Source: Bacteroidota bacterium
GTDB lineage: Bacteria; Bacteroidota; Bacteroidia; Bacteroidales; NBLH01
NCBI GenBank assembly: GCA_025361565.1
Contig: JANYKN010000018.1
Span: 62,001 to 126,000 of the forward strand
Direction: 5' to 3'
Length of the DNA: 64,000 nucleotides
A program made the translations under genes and the position numbers. Of the stretch, positions 45,255 through 52,741 are shown piece by piece (within the stretch, counting starts at the first letter, position 1; each line of letters opens with the position of its first letter). Below the pieces are notes generated by a model that saw only the letters and a list, made by a program, of their open reading frames with translations, made no database searches and was not told the origin of the DNA.

Positions 45255-46151
45255 ATGCAAGAAACCATACTTCGATTTTTCCAATCCGTTGCAACCCCTT
45301 TTTGGGATAAATTTTTCACATATGTTACCATGTTGGGGGAACAATATTTTATAATACTTATTGTTGCCTGGATATTCTGGAATTACTCCAAAAAAGATGG
45401 TTTTATCATGATGCTTATCTTTCTGATTTCGACCATGTTTAACCTACTTTTAAAAGATATTTTTCAAACCAAAAGACCTTTTCAAAAACTTGAAAACTTT
45501 AATGGTAAACGAGTTGAAACCGCTATTGGGTTTTCTTTTCCAAGTGGTCACACGCAAGGTGCAACTATATTGTTTGTAAACCTGGCCCTTGTTTTAAAAA
45601 AAACGATATATATAGTTTTTGCTATTCAAATCTCACTGCTGGTGGCCGTTTCAAGGGTATATTTGGGTGTACATTGGCCAATTGACGTATTGGGTGGATT
45701 TTTGGGTGGAATTGTTACTGTATTAGTTTTTTATCCTTTTCTAAATAAAATGCATGAGCAGACTGCAAAATTTTTTAAAACTATATTCATTATTTTAGGC
45801 ATATTCTATTTTATCTTATTCACCATTATTTGCTTGAATGAATTTGCACTAAACGAGCCACTTGAACTGAAAAGTTATATTATTCTTGTTGGAATTGCCA
45901 GTGGATGCATTCTGGGATATTGGTTCGAAGAAAAGAAATTTGCTTTCACAAATTCAGCTACCGGATGGAAAAAATTCCTTCGCTATATTATTGGAATAGC
46001 TGTTACTATTGGAATTTTGGCAGGACTAAAAATGATTCTACCCGAAAACAATTTAAGTAACTGGTTTCGCTACTTTTTGGTTGGGGCTTGGATTACAGGT
46101 ATTTTTCCTTTGGTTGGGATTCAATTGAAATTATTTGAAAAAGCAATTTAA
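45255..46151 (+). CDS. PAP2 family phosphatase, integral membrane
   Basis: A 298-residue protein with about eight helices. All three parts of the PAP2 signature are intact: K-D-I-F-Q-T-K-R-P (K-x6-R-P), P-S-G-H-T, and S-R-V-Y-L-G-V-H-W-P-I-D (S-R-x5-H-x3-D). It dephosphorylates a lipid phosphate such as undecaprenyl pyrophosphate or phosphatidylglycerophosphate. The C-terminal extension with further helices (after about 170) is longer than in BacA-independent undecaprenyl phosphatases of enterobacteria. Placed after ddl, the cell-wall lipid carrier is the more likely substrate. Confidence 0.9.
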   Translation: MQETILRFFQSVATPFWDKFFTYVTMLGEQYFIILIVAWIFWNYSKKDGFIMMLIFLISTMFNLLLKDIFQTKRPFQKLENFNGKRVETAIGFSFPSGHTQGATILFVNLALVLKKTIYIVFAIQISLLVAVSRVYLGVHWPIDVLGGFLGGIVTVLVFYPFLNKMHEQTAKFFKTIFIILGIFYFILFTIICLNEFALNEPLELKSYIILVGIASGCILGYWFEEKKFAFTNSATGWKKFLRYIIGIAVTIGILAGLKMILPENNLSNWFRYFLVGAWITGIFPLVGIQLKLFEKAI

Positions 46152-46167
46152 AAATCATATAAATAAT

Positions 46168-48255
46168 CTATTGAACAATTTCAAAAAGCTTTTTATTCAA
46201 TTTGGTTTTGTAATCCACTTCCCTGATTAGCATTCGTATAACTGCATCGTTTGTGGTAATTATTTTTAAAAAAGGATAAAGTATTTCCTTTTCTTCATTT
46301 CTTTGATATTTACTATACTCGATAACCCTCTTATTAAAATATGCCTGATCTTCAATATTCCTTTTCAATCTTAAACCTTTATCTACATCATAAAAATCGA
46401 CCATTTTCTGTTTTGCAGGATTATCAAGCACTACAACCCAAACATAACTTCCATTCAGCGTGTCGGCTTTTACAAGATTGGCTTTGAAGCCCCATTCTTT
46501 ATATTTTATTTCGGGAACAAACGGCGACTTATATTTAAGCAGTTCCAGATCTAAATCTTTCAATATTTTCTTTTGCTGCATTGAACTGTCAAACCCCAGA
46601 CTTCCATCAAATACCTCTTGATTCAGAAAAACAGTATCCTTTTTGGGCCTGATCATCCGGCTTTCCTCAAAATATTTATCCTCAGATTTGTGAAGCATCT
46701 GACCGTCAACAAATAAATTATTACCTGTTGCCAGTTCATAAATAGCTCCATATTTAATGCTCACATCTTTAATTTTTTGAATATTATCAATACCTCCAAT
46801 TGCTGTTACATAATTATCAACCACCGAAAAACCATTAAACCCTTTGGGTATCACCTTTTTAATTTGACCATCCAATTGATATAGTTCTATCCTAAACTGC
46901 TTACAAAGTTTAATAAACTCATTAAGCGATTGGTACCAATGTCCAGGAATTTGAAATAATGCTGTATTGTAATTCAGGTATTTGGCTGTAAACGTTTGGA
47001 TGCCTGCCTGATCAACAGCAGTTATTGATTCAATAAAATCGGCATAATAATCTTTGGAAAGATTGCTCCTTTCGGTATTTATAATCAACCACGAGAGGTA
47101 TGAATCATTAGTTTCATGATTTTTAAAATCATCGACAATTTGTTTTTTGGCCAAATTTAAATCATCTATCGGAAATTTTCCTGCTTTTAAATCGGAAATA
47201 CTTTCAATAATAGCCTGGATTACCAAGTTTAACGAGTCTTTTTCGAGCTTTACATTTAATTGATAATTCCCAGTTATTTTATCTGATTCAAATCTGGCAT
47301 CAATTTTTTTGGCAAGCTTCATTTGAGTGATTAACTTTTCAGTTAAAACTTTTTGGAAAAGTAAACTTAACAATTCTGCTTTTTCAGAATCAAAAGTATA
47401 AGGGTATAAAGCAAAAGGGAATAATATTTTAATATTGGTTTCTCCTGTGGGTATTGTATCGAAAAAAACAATTTTTGGTTCTTCGATTGGTATCAATTTA
47501 TAATTAGATTCAACAATCTCTTTTTTCTTCCATTGACCAAGGTTTTTATTAGCCAATATACGAAGTGAATCTTCTGTAATTTTACCGATTACAATCAGAA
47601 AGCTGTTATTTGGTTTATAAAAACGGTTATAAAAATCAAGATAAATTTCTCTCGAAACGCCGTTTATTTCAACTGGGTTATATTTTTTTAAAATAGGGTG
47701 ATCTAATCCATAAATTATGCTTTTAGTTATTTTATCGATTTTATCTTCCGGTAATTTTGAAATACTGTCAGACCTGGTAAGAATATTTCTTTTTGCCTTT
47801 TCAATGACAATGCTTTCTATTACTGGTTTTTGGAAAAGCTCAGAAAAGAAAAACAGCGAAGTATCAAGCCTTTCTGAACCACAAGTGGCATAAAATCCAT
47901 TTTCGTCCTGATCAGGTTTAATATCCAATTCACTTAATGATTGTACTGTCCAATTTGAGGGTAATAAAAACCCTTTTAAATTTCTAATTTCGTTATCAAT
48001 GGCAAGTGGCAGACGGTTATTTTTAGCCACATATTTTGGTAAATTGGTATAAGCCCTTATAAAAAACTGTGTAGAATCGTTATTGTTAAGAAGCAAAACA
48101 GTGAGTCCATTTTCAAGTTGAAAACTCTTGTAGTTTTTTATCTGTTTAAGTTGAGCCAGATCAAACTGCGACTTTTGTGCATATGAAAAAACGGATAGAA
48201 AGCCCGAAATTATTAATAATATCAAATATTTTAGCCACTGATTGTTGCAATTCAT
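46168..48255 (-). CDS. M16 (insulinase-like) family protein lacking the zinc motif
   Basis: A 695-residue exported protein (signal peptide about 1-26). It has the M16 layout: an opening F-Q-L-E-N-G-L-T-V-L-L strand, Y-x-x-x-Y-x-P-N-N-S-F-L-I-V-I-G-K, and a second M16 C domain, ending with a non-M16 tail of about 230 residues that includes a zinc-protease-like beta domain. The H-x-x-E-H motif expected about 50 residues in is absent: the matching stretch reads A-I-D-N-E-I-R-N-L-K. It is therefore predicted to be catalytically inactive and may be the partner subunit of an active M16 enzyme elsewhere, or a chaperone. It shares its strand with a holin-like gene 34 nt upstream. Confidence 0.8.
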   Translation of the reverse strand: MNCNNQWLKYLILLIISGFLSVFSYAQKSQFDLAQLKQIKNYKSFQLENGLTVLLLNNNDSTQFFIRAYTNLPKYVAKNNRLPLAIDNEIRNLKGFLLPSNWTVQSLSELDIKPDQDENGFYATCGSERLDTSLFFFSELFQKPVIESIVIEKAKRNILTRSDSISKLPEDKIDKITKSIIYGLDHPILKKYNPVEINGVSREIYLDFYNRFYKPNNSFLIVIGKITEDSLRILANKNLGQWKKKEIVESNYKLIPIEEPKIVFFDTIPTGETNIKILFPFALYPYTFDSEKAELLSLLFQKVLTEKLITQMKLAKKIDARFESDKITGNYQLNVKLEKDSLNLVIQAIIESISDLKAGKFPIDDLNLAKKQIVDDFKNHETNDSYLSWLIINTERSNLSKDYYADFIESITAVDQAGIQTFTAKYLNYNTALFQIPGHWYQSLNEFIKLCKQFRIELYQLDGQIKKVIPKGFNGFSVVDNYVTAIGGIDNIQKIKDVSIKYGAIYELATGNNLFVDGQMLHKSEDKYFEESRMIRPKKDTVFLNQEVFDGSLGFDSSMQQKKILKDLDLELLKYKSPFVPEIKYKEWGFKANLVKADTLNGSYVWVVVLDNPAKQKMVDFYDVDKGLRLKRNIEDQAYFNKRVIEYSKYQRNEEKEILYPFLKIITTNDAVIRMLIREVDYKTKLNKKLFEIVQ

Positions 48256-48289
48256 ACTATCTTATCAAAAATTAACTTTCCTTTAAGTA

Positions 48290-48631
48290 CTAGTTTTTAT
48301 TCGATTTATCCATAAACAACCAGCCTATAAAACTTAAAAGAAAACTGAAAAACAAGGCAGGCCAGAAACCATTTACTTCAAATCCGGGAATCAAAATCCC
48401 TGCCAGTTTAATGATTGCCACATTTATAAACAGAAGGAAAATGCCTAGTGTTATAATAGTTATGGGTATGGTTAGCAATACCAAAATTGGTTTGATAAAT
48501 GTATTTAGAATTGACAATACAATAGCTACTAAAATAGCACTAAAAAAACTATTTACTTCAATTCCCGGAATAAGGTATGCACAAAGCATAACAGCCAATC
48601 CATTAATAATTAAGTTTATTAGTAATCTCAT
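48290..48631 (-). CDS. Phage holin family IV-like (4TMS) membrane protein
   Basis: A 113-residue protein with four short hydrophobic helices typical of the phage holin family IV domain (also named DUF-type 'mycobacterial 4 TMS'): I-N-G-L-A-V-M-L-C-A-Y-L-I-P-G-I, A-I-L-V-A-I-V-L-S-I-L-N-T, K-P-I-L-V-L-L-T-I-P and a final G-W-L-F-M-D-K. Such chromosomal copies are common and not evidence of a prophage. A longer frame up to 48748 would overlap the preceding gene by 71 nt and adds an unrelated stretch, so the ATG at 48631 is taken. Role unknown. Confidence 0.85.
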   Translation of the reverse strand: MRLLINLIINGLAVMLCAYLIPGIEVNSFFSAILVAIVLSILNTFIKPILVLLTIPITIITLGIFLLFINVAIIKLAGILIPGFEVNGFWPALFFSFLLSFIGWLFMDKSNKN

Positions 48632-48677
48632 AATTCCTTTTATTTGTGATATAATTACTGTTATTCGATAAAATCCA

Positions 48678-49136
48678 TTATAATGGTTCTGTAAGGCTTT
48701 TGAACAAGCTATCCAATTCAGGTTCGGAAAAATTTTGGGAAATTTCAATTTTGCCTCCTGGTATTTTTGTTTGAATAATCGGGCACATAATCAGATTTCC
48801 ATTTACCAAAATTGCTAATTTTTTTTGAATATTATTGGCAGTTAAAGTTTCAAATTTCTTTGTTGCCAAAGGTTTCAATTCAAAGAACAAGTCTTGATTA
48901 CCTCCTTTATTTTTTGTTTTATAAATAAAGGCAATATCTTTTTCTGAAATTTCAATTTTGGGGCTTAGATAAATTTTCTGACTTTTAATTTCCTTTTCTT
49001 CAAATCCTTCGGTAGGATTGTCAAAAGCAAGCCTAAACTCAACTTTTGCCTGTGGTGAGATTGGTTTTTTATCTGGTTTCATTTCACAAAAAGCGAAAAT
49101 AAAAACAATGAATGTTAAAGCAATCGTCTTTTTCAT
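48678..49136 (-). CDS. Exported protein resembling the SecD periplasmic (P1) domain
   Basis: A 152-residue protein with an N-terminal signal (about 1-17; the Cys at 17 follows F-A-F, a poor lipobox, so anchoring is uncertain). The mature part follows the SecD P1 head pattern: I-Y-L-S-P-K-I-E-I-S-E-K-D-I, F-E-T-L-T-A-N-N-I-Q-K-K-L-A-I-L-V-N-G and a P-I-I-Q-T-K-I-P-G-G segment, but without any SecD membrane domain. It could be a free-standing derivative of that domain with a role in envelope protein handling. Function unproven. Confidence 0.7.
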   Translation of the reverse strand: MKKTIALTFIVFIFAFCEMKPDKKPISPQAKVEFRLAFDNPTEGFEEKEIKSQKIYLSPKIEISEKDIAFIYKTKNKGGNQDLFFELKPLATKKFETLTANNIQKKLAILVNGNLIMCPIIQTKIPGGKIEISQNFSEPELDSLFKSLTEPL

Positions 49137-49237
49137 AAAATTTAGTTTTGGATGAAATTACGAAATAATTGCGATATGATAAGCAATATTATCCAACCTT
49201 TAATTGCATCTCTGACAATTTCCTGAAATTATTATTT

Positions 49238-50350
49238 TTAATTGGAATTTAATACCAAAGCAAACGCATCTATTTTCTCTTTCAATAAATTATTTCTTTC
49301 CTGAATTTTGTCAGGCGAATAATTTCCAAGTGATTGAATAGCCTCTTCGAGCATAAACTTATTTTGTGAAACAGCATAAAACCATTTCTTTTCTATCATC
49401 CTTTTGGCAAGATATTCTTGTTCAGTTTGCCCAGGTGTGGCAACGAGAATTGCGCTTTTTCCTAACCGCACTAAATCCATAATAGTAGAATAACCGGAGC
49501 GACTAATAATGATGGGAGTTTTAAGGATTAATTTTTCTAACTTGCTTGTTTCGAGATGATTGGCAAATTTTATATTACCGAATTTAGAATTATTCATTTC
49601 TAAAGGCTTTCCCTGCACCAATAATGCAGAATAAGGTGAAGCTGAAATTTGTTCAATCAATATTTTTTCAAAAATAGTGCGCTGCGGTTCCGGTCCGGAA
49701 AGAACAACTAAAATATCAAAATTACTAATCTGATTTTTATTCCCCATTACACTGTTATCCAGCGCTTTGAATCTTGATAAAATACCAATATATGAAACAT
49801 TTTTAGGCAATTTATTGTTGTGCGAAAGTGTTCCTGAAAGATTTAATTCACCCTGAAAATCAGGTACCCAGCAATCATCGAATTTATTGATAAACCAATG
49901 ATTTATATAATTTAATATGCGCTCAAATATTTTAATCCTAATAGGCATTTGAATAAACAACTGGTGGCCAATAAAAATGCTATAAACCTTTTTATCCCAT
50001 AATCCATATCGATTATCAGAAATTACACAATCAATTCTTTCAGCTTTAATTATCTTTTTTAATTGGATGTGTTCTGTAAAAATTCCGAATAGAATTTTAG
50101 GAATTGAAAGTGCCATTTTTAAAACCATCGAACCATTTGACGGGTACTCAATTTTAAAAGAAGGAAATTTGATAAACGGTATCTCATTAAAATGTTGTTG
50201 TAAAAAAAATAAAGGGGCGTTATCGGCCCCAATAATTACTTCAAACCCAGCATCAATCAATTCCTCAATAATTTGAATATCGCGTCCGGCATGACCCAAA
50301 CCCCAATCCAATGGACAAATCAATATTCTCTTTGCAGGTTTATGTGTCAC
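49238..50350 (-). CDS. MurG-like (GT28) glycosyltransferase
   Basis: A 370-residue GT-B protein. The N-terminal half starts C-P-L-D-W-G-L-G-H-A-G-R-D, a glycine-rich loop typical of MurG/GT28-like enzymes; the C-terminal half has L-V-V-L-S-G-P-E-P-Q-R and the donor-binding S-R-S-G-Y-S-T-I-M-D with G-Q-T-E-Q-E. The start is a GTG (50350), no ATG being in a better position. It is not the peptidoglycan MurG, which has a different acceptor region. The acceptor is unknown; the type is often called a 'glycosyltransferase-like' protein in this phylum. Confidence 0.8.
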   Translation of the reverse strand: MTHKPAKRILICPLDWGLGHAGRDIQIIEELIDAGFEVIIGADNAPLFFLQQHFNEIPFIKFPSFKIEYPSNGSMVLKMALSIPKILFGIFTEHIQLKKIIKAERIDCVISDNRYGLWDKKVYSIFIGHQLFIQMPIRIKIFERILNYINHWFINKFDDCWVPDFQGELNLSGTLSHNNKLPKNVSYIGILSRFKALDNSVMGNKNQISNFDILVVLSGPEPQRTIFEKILIEQISASPYSALLVQGKPLEMNNSKFGNIKFANHLETSKLEKLILKTPIIISRSGYSTIMDLVRLGKSAILVATPGQTEQEYLAKRMIEKKWFYAVSQNKFMLEEAIQSLGNYSPDKIQERNNLLKEKIDAFALVLNSN

Positions 50351-50500
50351 AACAATCCTTTCTATATTTTTTTTATTTTAAAAACGGTCGAAATATCTTT
50401 TAACAATTTGTTTATCATAAATATACTATCTTTAAAAAAGACAGTGTCTTTCATTTGCGATCAATTTTTTAATAAAAAACCACAATTATAAATCTTCAAA

Positions 50501-51148
50501 CTATTTCAATTTAAAAGTAATATCCGAGTTGTATTCCGGAGAGATGATTTCAAACATGCTTCCATTCAATTCAGCTTTTTTATTGTCTGATGAAAGTGTA
50601 ACATTTTTATTATCAATCTTTTTAATTTTCCTTTCAAAATTAAAAATCAATGAATATTTATAGTAATCCTTCATGGATTCCAAATCGGCATTTTTACTCA
50701 TTTCGTTTGCCGATTTTGGGCCCTTATAAGTCAGCGTTTTTCCATTGCGGCTAAAATATTCATGAGGGGCAGCGCTAACAGTTTGGCTAAATGCCGCATT
50801 TCCTTGGTTGGATGCATTTAGCGATTTATTAAGTGTTTCGATATTATCAAAATCATACGACATAAATAACACATAAGTTCCTTCTTCCCAGCCATATTTG
50901 ATATTTTTAATACCAAGGCTGTCGAGCTTTACCAAGCTTTCTTTAAATACAAAATCGAGAGAATCTTTCATGTCCTTTGTCTTGGTTCCCGTCGTATCCA
51001 AACCAGCCATCATTTCCATTAGGCTACCCATGTCGATGGAGAGCTTAGTGTTTCCAGAAAAATCTTTGTTAAACTGAAATTCCTGAGTAATAGTGCAGCT
51101 TGTAAGTGTAATTACAAGAAAAATGAAAACTGTTCTTATTATATTCAT
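50501..51148 (-). CDS. Lipoprotein of unknown function
   Basis: A 215-residue protein with a lipoprotein signal peptide, L-T-S-C at Cys18 when started at the ATG at 51148. A start at 51175 would add nine residues, but a -7-like element at 51186-51193 would then leave no leader, so 51148 is preferred. The mature part shows no domain I know; it has F-N-K-D-F-S-G-N-T-K, a stretch that resembles beta-strand proteins on the inner face of the outer membrane. Single gene. Confidence 0.7.
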   Translation of the reverse strand: MNIIRTVFIFLVITLTSCTITQEFQFNKDFSGNTKLSIDMGSLMEMMAGLDTTGTKTKDMKDSLDFVFKESLVKLDSLGIKNIKYGWEEGTYVLFMSYDFDNIETLNKSLNASNQGNAAFSQTVSAAPHEYFSRNGKTLTYKGPKSANEMSKNADLESMKDYYKYSLIFNFERKIKKIDNKNVTLSSDNKKAELNGSMFEIISPEYNSDITFKLK

Positions 51149-51185
51149 ATCAATGTTTTTAATTGGATTTTTCATTGCATTATTT

Positions 51186-51193
51186 CAAAGGTA
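51186..51193 (-). promoter_or_regulatory. Possible -7 element of the lipoprotein gene
   Basis: TACCTTTG on the minus strand fits TAnnTTTG. It lies 38 nt before the preferred ATG at 51148. No -33 at the right distance. Confidence 0.4.
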
Positions 51194-51322
51194 AGGCTTT
51201 TTGAAAATTAAAATATCGGACAAACTATTTTTTTTGATAAGATGTCTATATAATGGATTGGCATAAACTAAAAATCTTTTAATCTAAAATAGATCTTTCT
51301 ATAAAATTCTTTACTTTTGAAC

Positions 51323-52741
51323 ATGATCCACTTTATATTAAACAACCAACTTGTACTGGCCGAGGTTCCAAAAGGGACTGTATTGCTTGATTATATTCGT
51401 GATTCCAAAAGGCTAAAAGGAACCAAATCGGCTTGTCGCGAAGGTGATTGTGGATCATGCACTGTTTTGGTTGGTTCTTTAAAAAATAACAAACTTGAAT
51501 ACAAGGCCATTACTTCTTGCATTACACCAATTGGTAATATCAATGGTAAACATGTTGTAACCATTGAAGGATTGGATCAGGATAAAATTTCACCTATTCA
51601 ACAAGCGCTTATTGATTCAGGAGCTATTCAATGTGGATATTGCACACCGGGAATTGTACTTTCGTTAACCGGATATCTTCTTTCTAATCAGAATTTTAAT
51701 TTCGATTCAGCCAAAGATGCCATTGCCGGAAATATTTGTCGCTGCACTGGTTATAAATCAATTGAAAGAGCTTTGGAGTTAATTTTAAAACCATTGGAAT
51801 TGATCAATACGAATAATCGTTTTGTGGAATTGATAAATAAAGGTTATTTGCCTGCCTCGTTTGCTGAAATCCAAAGAATGCTTTCTACAATTCAAGAAAA
51901 AGCGCCTGTTCCTGATTCTAAAATGATTGTTGGCGGAGGCACAGATTTATATGTGCAGAAACCTGATGAACTGATAGATAAGGATTTGAACTTCTTTTCT
52001 GATATCCCAGAATTGAACCATATCACTTTCGATAACAATCTTTGCAGAATTGGTGCAGCCAGTAAAATTTCAGATATTTTGAACAATGAAATCTTAAATG
52101 CAAGGATTCCCGGCCTAAATAGTTACATGCAATTGATTGCTTCCAATTTAATCCGAAACATAGCAACCATTGCAGGTAACATTGTAAATGCTTCACCAAT
52201 TGGCGATTTGAGCATTCTTTTTTTGGCACTTGATGCTTCATTATTGTTGAAAAATTCTTCAAGTAATATTCGAAAAATCAAACTGGATACTTTTTTTAAA
52301 GCTTATAAACAAATTGATTTGAATGAAAATGAATATGTTGCAGAAATAGAATTCAAACTTCCTGGTGGTTCAGATTTATTTAATTTTGAAAAAGTAAGTA
52401 AACGAGAGCATTTAGATATTGCTTCAGTAAATTCAGCATTTCTGGTTCAAATTGAGCAAAACATAATTAAAACAATTCAAATTTCGGTTGGCGGAGTAAG
52501 TCCTGTTCCATTAATGCTTCATAAAACTTGCAAATACATGACTGGCAAAGTATTAAATACTCAAACAATTCAATCTGCAATAGAAATCCTGGATCAGGAA
52601 ATTTCACCGATTAGCGACGTGAGGGGAAGTGCAGAATATAAAAGACTTTTAACCAGACAGCTTTTCTTTGCTCATTTCATCAAATTATTTCCAGATAAGT
52701 TTGAATTGAACGAATTGTTAAATAATAAAGTAGCCAAATGA
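51323..52741 (+). CDS. xdhA: Xanthine dehydrogenase small subunit (FeS and FAD domains)
   Basis: A 472-residue subunit. The N-terminal ferredoxin-like [2Fe-2S] domain has C-R-E-G-D-C-G-S-C and T-S-C; the second [2Fe-2S] domain has Q-C-G-Y-C-T-P-G and I-C-R-C-T-G-Y. The FAD-binding part begins near I-V-G-G-G-T-D-L-Y and holds N-I-A-T-I-A-G-N-I-V-N-A-S-P-I-G-D. It passes electrons from xanthine oxidised in the partner subunit to NAD+. The ATG at 51323 was preferred over a TTG two codons earlier. The stop overlaps the start of the large subunit (ATGA), so both are coupled. Confidence 0.94.
   Translation: MIHFILNNQLVLAEVPKGTVLLDYIRDSKRLKGTKSACREGDCGSCTVLVGSLKNNKLEYKAITSCITPIGNINGKHVVTIEGLDQDKISPIQQALIDSGAIQCGYCTPGIVLSLTGYLLSNQNFNFDSAKDAIAGNICRCTGYKSIERALELILKPLELINTNNRFVELINKGYLPASFAEIQRMLSTIQEKAPVPDSKMIVGGGTDLYVQKPDELIDKDLNFFSDIPELNHITFDNNLCRIGAASKISDILNNEILNARIPGLNSYMQLIASNLIRNIATIAGNIVNASPIGDLSILFLALDASLLLKNSSSNIRKIKLDTFFKAYKQIDLNENEYVAEIEFKLPGGSDLFNFEKVSKREHLDIASVNSAFLVQIEQNIIKTIQISVGGVSPVPLMLHKTCKYMTGKVLNTQTIQSAIEILDQEISPISDVRGSAEYKRLLTRQLFFAHFIKLFPDKFELNELLNNKVAK

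Noticed and set aside
48290-48631. Holin-like protein as a sign of prophage
   Set aside because: This family is common as a chromosomal membrane protein and no phage gene is near.
48632-48748. N-terminal extension of the holin-like protein
   Set aside because: It overlaps the upstream SecD-like gene in another frame and is unrelated to the membrane domain; the ATG at 48631 starts the conserved part.
51312-51319. TACTTTTG, a perfect -7 match just before xdhA
   Set aside because: It ends only 3 nt before the ATG at 51323, so transcription would start at or after the start codon; no -33 is present.
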